DNA from: an uncultured Collinsella sp.
Lineage (GTDB): Bacteria; Actinomycetota; Coriobacteriia; Coriobacteriales; Coriobacteriaceae
Reading direction: 5' to 3'
NCBI GenBank assembly: GCA_900551555.1
Contig: URWC01000130.1
Location: 1-5,441, forward strand
Length of the DNA: 5,441 nucleotides
The notes under the pieces are model-generated. The model saw only the letters and a list, made by a program, of their open reading frames with translations. It was not told the origin of the DNA and did not search any database. This document shows, one piece after another, positions 3,298-5,441 of the stretch. Numbering within the stretch: the stretch's first letter is position 1; each line of letters starts with the position of its first letter. The position numbers were made by a program, and so were the translations under genes.

Positions 3298-5441
3298 GTG
3301 TATCTCAAGTCCCTCACGCTCAAAGGGTTCAAGTCGTTTGCCGACCGCGCCCATATGACGTTTGAGCCGGGCCTGACCGTCATCGTCGGTCCCAACGGCT
3401 CGGGAAAATCGAACATCTCTGACTCCATCCTGTGGGTTCTGGGCGAGCAGAGCGCCAAGCAGCTGCGCGGCCAGGCCATGGAGGATGTCATCTTCTCGGG
3501 CTCGTCGGCTCGCAAGCCGGTGGGTGTCGCCGAGGTCACGCTGGTGCTCGATAACTCGGACCATATGCTGCCCGTCGATTTTGACGAGGTTGCCATCACC
3601 CGTCGTATGTATCGCTCGGGCGAAAGCGAGTACCTCATCAACTCGAGTCCGTGCCGCCTGATGGACATTCAGGACATCCTGCACGATTCGGGCCTGGGCA
3701 AGGATACGCATTCCATCATCAGCCAGGGCAAGCTCGACGCCATTTTGCAGAGCCGCCCCGAGGAGCGTCGCGCCCTCATCGAGGAGGCCGCCGGCATCTC
3801 CAAGCACAAGCGCCGCAAGGAGCGCGCGCTCAAAAAGATTAAGTCGATGGACGAGCACCTGACGCGTGCCCGCGACATCAATAAGGAAATCGCCCGTCAG
3901 CTGCGACCGCTGGAGCGTCAGGTCGATCGCGCACGCAAGTACAAAGAGCTGTCCTCTCGCGCGAACGAGCTTACGCAGATGCTGGCCGTCGACGAGCTGC
4001 GTTCGCTGCAGTCGCAGTGGAACGATCTGGAGAGCCGCTCCAAGGAAGGTGCCGCCGAGCTGGAGCTTGCGCAGTACCGCATGGGCGAAAAGGAGCTCGA
4101 GCTCGAGAAGCTCCAGGTTATGCTCGAGGAAAAAGGCTTGTTTGTGGGCGACCTGGGCGAGCAGCGCCGCCATATGCAAGATGTGGTCGGCCGCATTAAC
4201 TCCGACATGCGCCTGCTCGAGGAAAAGGGTCACAACATGGTGTCGCGCCTGTCTGATATGCGCGGGCAGATTTCGAGCTCCGAGCATCAGCGTCGTCGCG
4301 TGGTCGAGGAGCTTGAGGACGCGCGTGCGCAGCTTGAGGAAGTGACCGGTGCGCATATGCAGGCCCAGGAGGACGTTGACGCCGCTGGTCCTGCCGCCGC
4401 TGAGCTCCACGAGCGGCGCGTGGCGCTCGACAATCAGATTTCGCAGCTTACGCGTGAGCATCGCGATGTTCAGCGCGTAGCCGATAACGCCGCGCTCGAG
4501 CTCGCCAAGGTGAAGGACTCGCTGAGCAATGCCGAGGTCGAGGACAACATGTATGCCTCGCGCCTGGAGCAGATTGACGAGCAGCTCGAGGAGGTCATGG
4601 CCTCGCTCGAGAGCCGTCGTGACCGCGCCGAGGAGCTTGAAGGCGCTCTTGAGGAAGCGCGCCAGGCCCAGGCCGATGCGCGTGAGGCCACCGAGGTCGC
4701 CCGTGCAGCCCTGAAGGACTTGCGTAATCGTGAGAGTGAGGCGCGCAACAAGCTGTCCGAGGTGCGCTCGGAGCTTGCCAGCCAAAAGAAACTCGATGCC
4801 CGCATGGCCGACAGCTCGCCGCTCGTGAGCCGTCTGGTGGGTGCGCTGGGCGACGATGTCTTGGGTCGTCTGGGCGACGTGCTGGAGGCCCCGCGCGAGC
4901 TTGAGGGCCTGGTTGAGCAATTGCTCGCCGGCGATATCGATGCGCTGCTGTTTGATGACGCCGCCACGCTTGAGCGTGCCGGTCGTGCGGCTCTGGACCA
5001 AAAGAAGGCCTCGGGCGAGGCATTGCTGGTGGCGCGCGGCGTGAGCGGCTCTACCGCCGCTGAGGGCGCTGCCGGTACCCGCCTGGTTGATCGTCTGTCC
5101 GTGCGCGCAGGCTACGGACCCGTCGTCGAGGCGCTGCTCGGCGGCTATTACGTAGTGGACGATCTTTCTGCCGCGCTTTCGGCGCCGGTCGTTGACGGCG
5201 TGACTTACGTGACCCCCGATGGCGCCCGCGTCGCCTGCGGCGGCCTGGTGCGTGTGGGCCTCGATGCCGGCGAGGCGTCGGGTGCTCTGGAGCGTAAGCG
5301 TCGCATTCGCGAGCTGGAGGGGCTTGAGCCCGATTTGGCCGCTGTGTTTGAGCATGTGTCGGATCAGGTCGTTGAGGCCAACGCTGCCGTCGAGGAGGCC
5401 CGTGCCGCCGAGGGCGATGCCGCCGGTGAGATCGCCCGTCT
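3298..5441 (+). CDS. smc: Chromosome segregation ATPase SMC, N-terminal 714 residues
   Basis: The frame is open from the GTG at 3298 to the right edge and gives 714 residues of a protein usually near 1,200. SMC dimers with ScpA and ScpB extrude DNA loops to compact and separate chromosomes. Visible in order: the family N-terminus MYLKSLTLKGFKSFA; Walker A GPNGSGKSN at 31-39 with Lys37; LRG at 56-58 (Arg57, the arginine-finger position); RRMYRSGESEYLIN; SIISQGKLDAIL with Q-loop Gln143; EEAAGISKHKRRKE; a long Glu/Arg/Leu-rich coiled-coil arm (about 170-505); the hinge (about 509-660) with GYGPVVEALLG and CGGLVRVG; and the start of the returning coil. The C-terminal signature and Walker B lie beyond the window. 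The start is supported by the family N-terminus and by GAGGA at 3290-3294, though the 3-base spacing is short. ftsY might follow, as in Bacillus, but that is inference. Confidence 0.96.
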   Translation, partial: MYLKSLTLKGFKSFADRAHMTFEPGLTVIVGPNGSGKSNISDSILWVLGEQSAKQLRGQAMEDVIFSGSSARKPVGVAEVTLVLDNSDHMLPVDFDEVAITRRMYRSGESEYLINSSPCRLMDIQDILHDSGLGKDTHSIISQGKLDAILQSRPEERRALIEEAAGISKHKRRKERALKKIKSMDEHLTRARDINKEIARQLRPLERQVDRARKYKELSSRANELTQMLAVDELRSLQSQWNDLESRSKEGAAELELAQYRMGEKELELEKLQVMLEEKGLFVGDLGEQRRHMQDVVGRINSDMRLLEEKGHNMVSRLSDMRGQISSSEHQRRRVVEELEDARAQLEEVTGAHMQAQEDVDAAGPAAAELHERRVALDNQISQLTREHRDVQRVADNAALELAKVKDSLSNAEVEDNMYASRLEQIDEQLEEVMASLESRRDRAEELEGALEEARQAQADAREATEVARAALKDLRNRESEARNKLSEVRSELASQKKLDARMADSSPLVSRLVGALGDDVLGRLGDVLEAPRELEGLVEQLLAGDIDALLFDDAATLERAGRAALDQKKASGEALLVARGVSGSTAAEGAAGTRLVDRLSVRAGYGPVVEALLGGYYVVDDLSAALSAPVVDGVTYVTPDGARVACGGLVRVGLDAGEASGALERKRRIRELEGLEPDLAAVFEHVSDQVVEANAAVEEARAAEGDAAGEIAR

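Noticed and set aside
3918..4345. Several medium-length open frames on both strands inside smc
   Set aside because: They are out-of-frame shadows of the smc coiled-coil region with Arg/Ser-rich translations, and none has a ribosome binding site or recognisable domain.
3154..5355. A 733-codon open frame on the minus strand across the end of rnc and most of smc
   Set aside because: Its translation is low-complexity and Leu/Ala/Arg/His-rich without any recognisable family, while the + strand encodes an unmistakable SMC. GC-rich codon use with few TTA, CTA and TCA triplets keeps this antisense frame free of stops.

Overview
The window is an ordinary, densely packed housekeeping region read entirely from the + strand. 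It comes from a GC-rich bacterium whose gene content points to an actinobacterium of the class Coriobacteriia, perhaps Collinsella-like. That placement is inferred from gene order, codon use and family resemblance, not from a marker I could search. I see no mobile element, CRISPR array, tRNA or rRNA, and no new multi-gene system. The points of interest are residue changes at two active or modification sites and structured leaders at two gene junctions.

Layout. Positions 1-286 hold the C-terminal end of a coiled-coil, SepIVA/DivIVA-like protein whose stop codon overlaps the start of a DUF177 (YceD) protein (286-840). A 64-base leader precedes rpmF, encoding zinc-binding ribosomal protein L32 (905-1084). 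A strong intrinsic terminator (1125-1154) closes this first group and sits directly against the ribosome binding site of plsX (1172-2191). A second palindrome with a U-tract (2258-2286) separates plsX from acpP (2316-2558). The acpP, rnc (2562-3287) and smc (from 3298, running off the right edge) genes lie 3 and 10 bases apart and look like one translationally linked unit.

How the genes relate. PlsX and acyl carrier protein serve the same branch of phospholipid synthesis: acyl-ACP becomes acyl-phosphate for the PlsY acyltransferase. RNase III processes rRNA and double-stranded RNA, L32 and DUF177 belong to the large-subunit/rRNA side of metabolism, and SMC compacts and segregates the chromosome. 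The cluster therefore joins membrane growth, ribosome production and chromosome segregation. The order SepIVA-like/DUF177 before rnc and smc recalls Mycobacterium, while plsX, acpP, rnc, smc recalls Bacillus; this window carries both patterns together.

Most notable observations: RNase III has Asn120 where the family carries a metal-binding Asp; the carrier protein has Asn-Ser-Leu in place of Asp-Ser-Leu at the phosphopantetheine site; and a three-hairpin stretch between rpmF and plsX ends in a terminator only 7 bases from the Shine-Dalgarno sequence.
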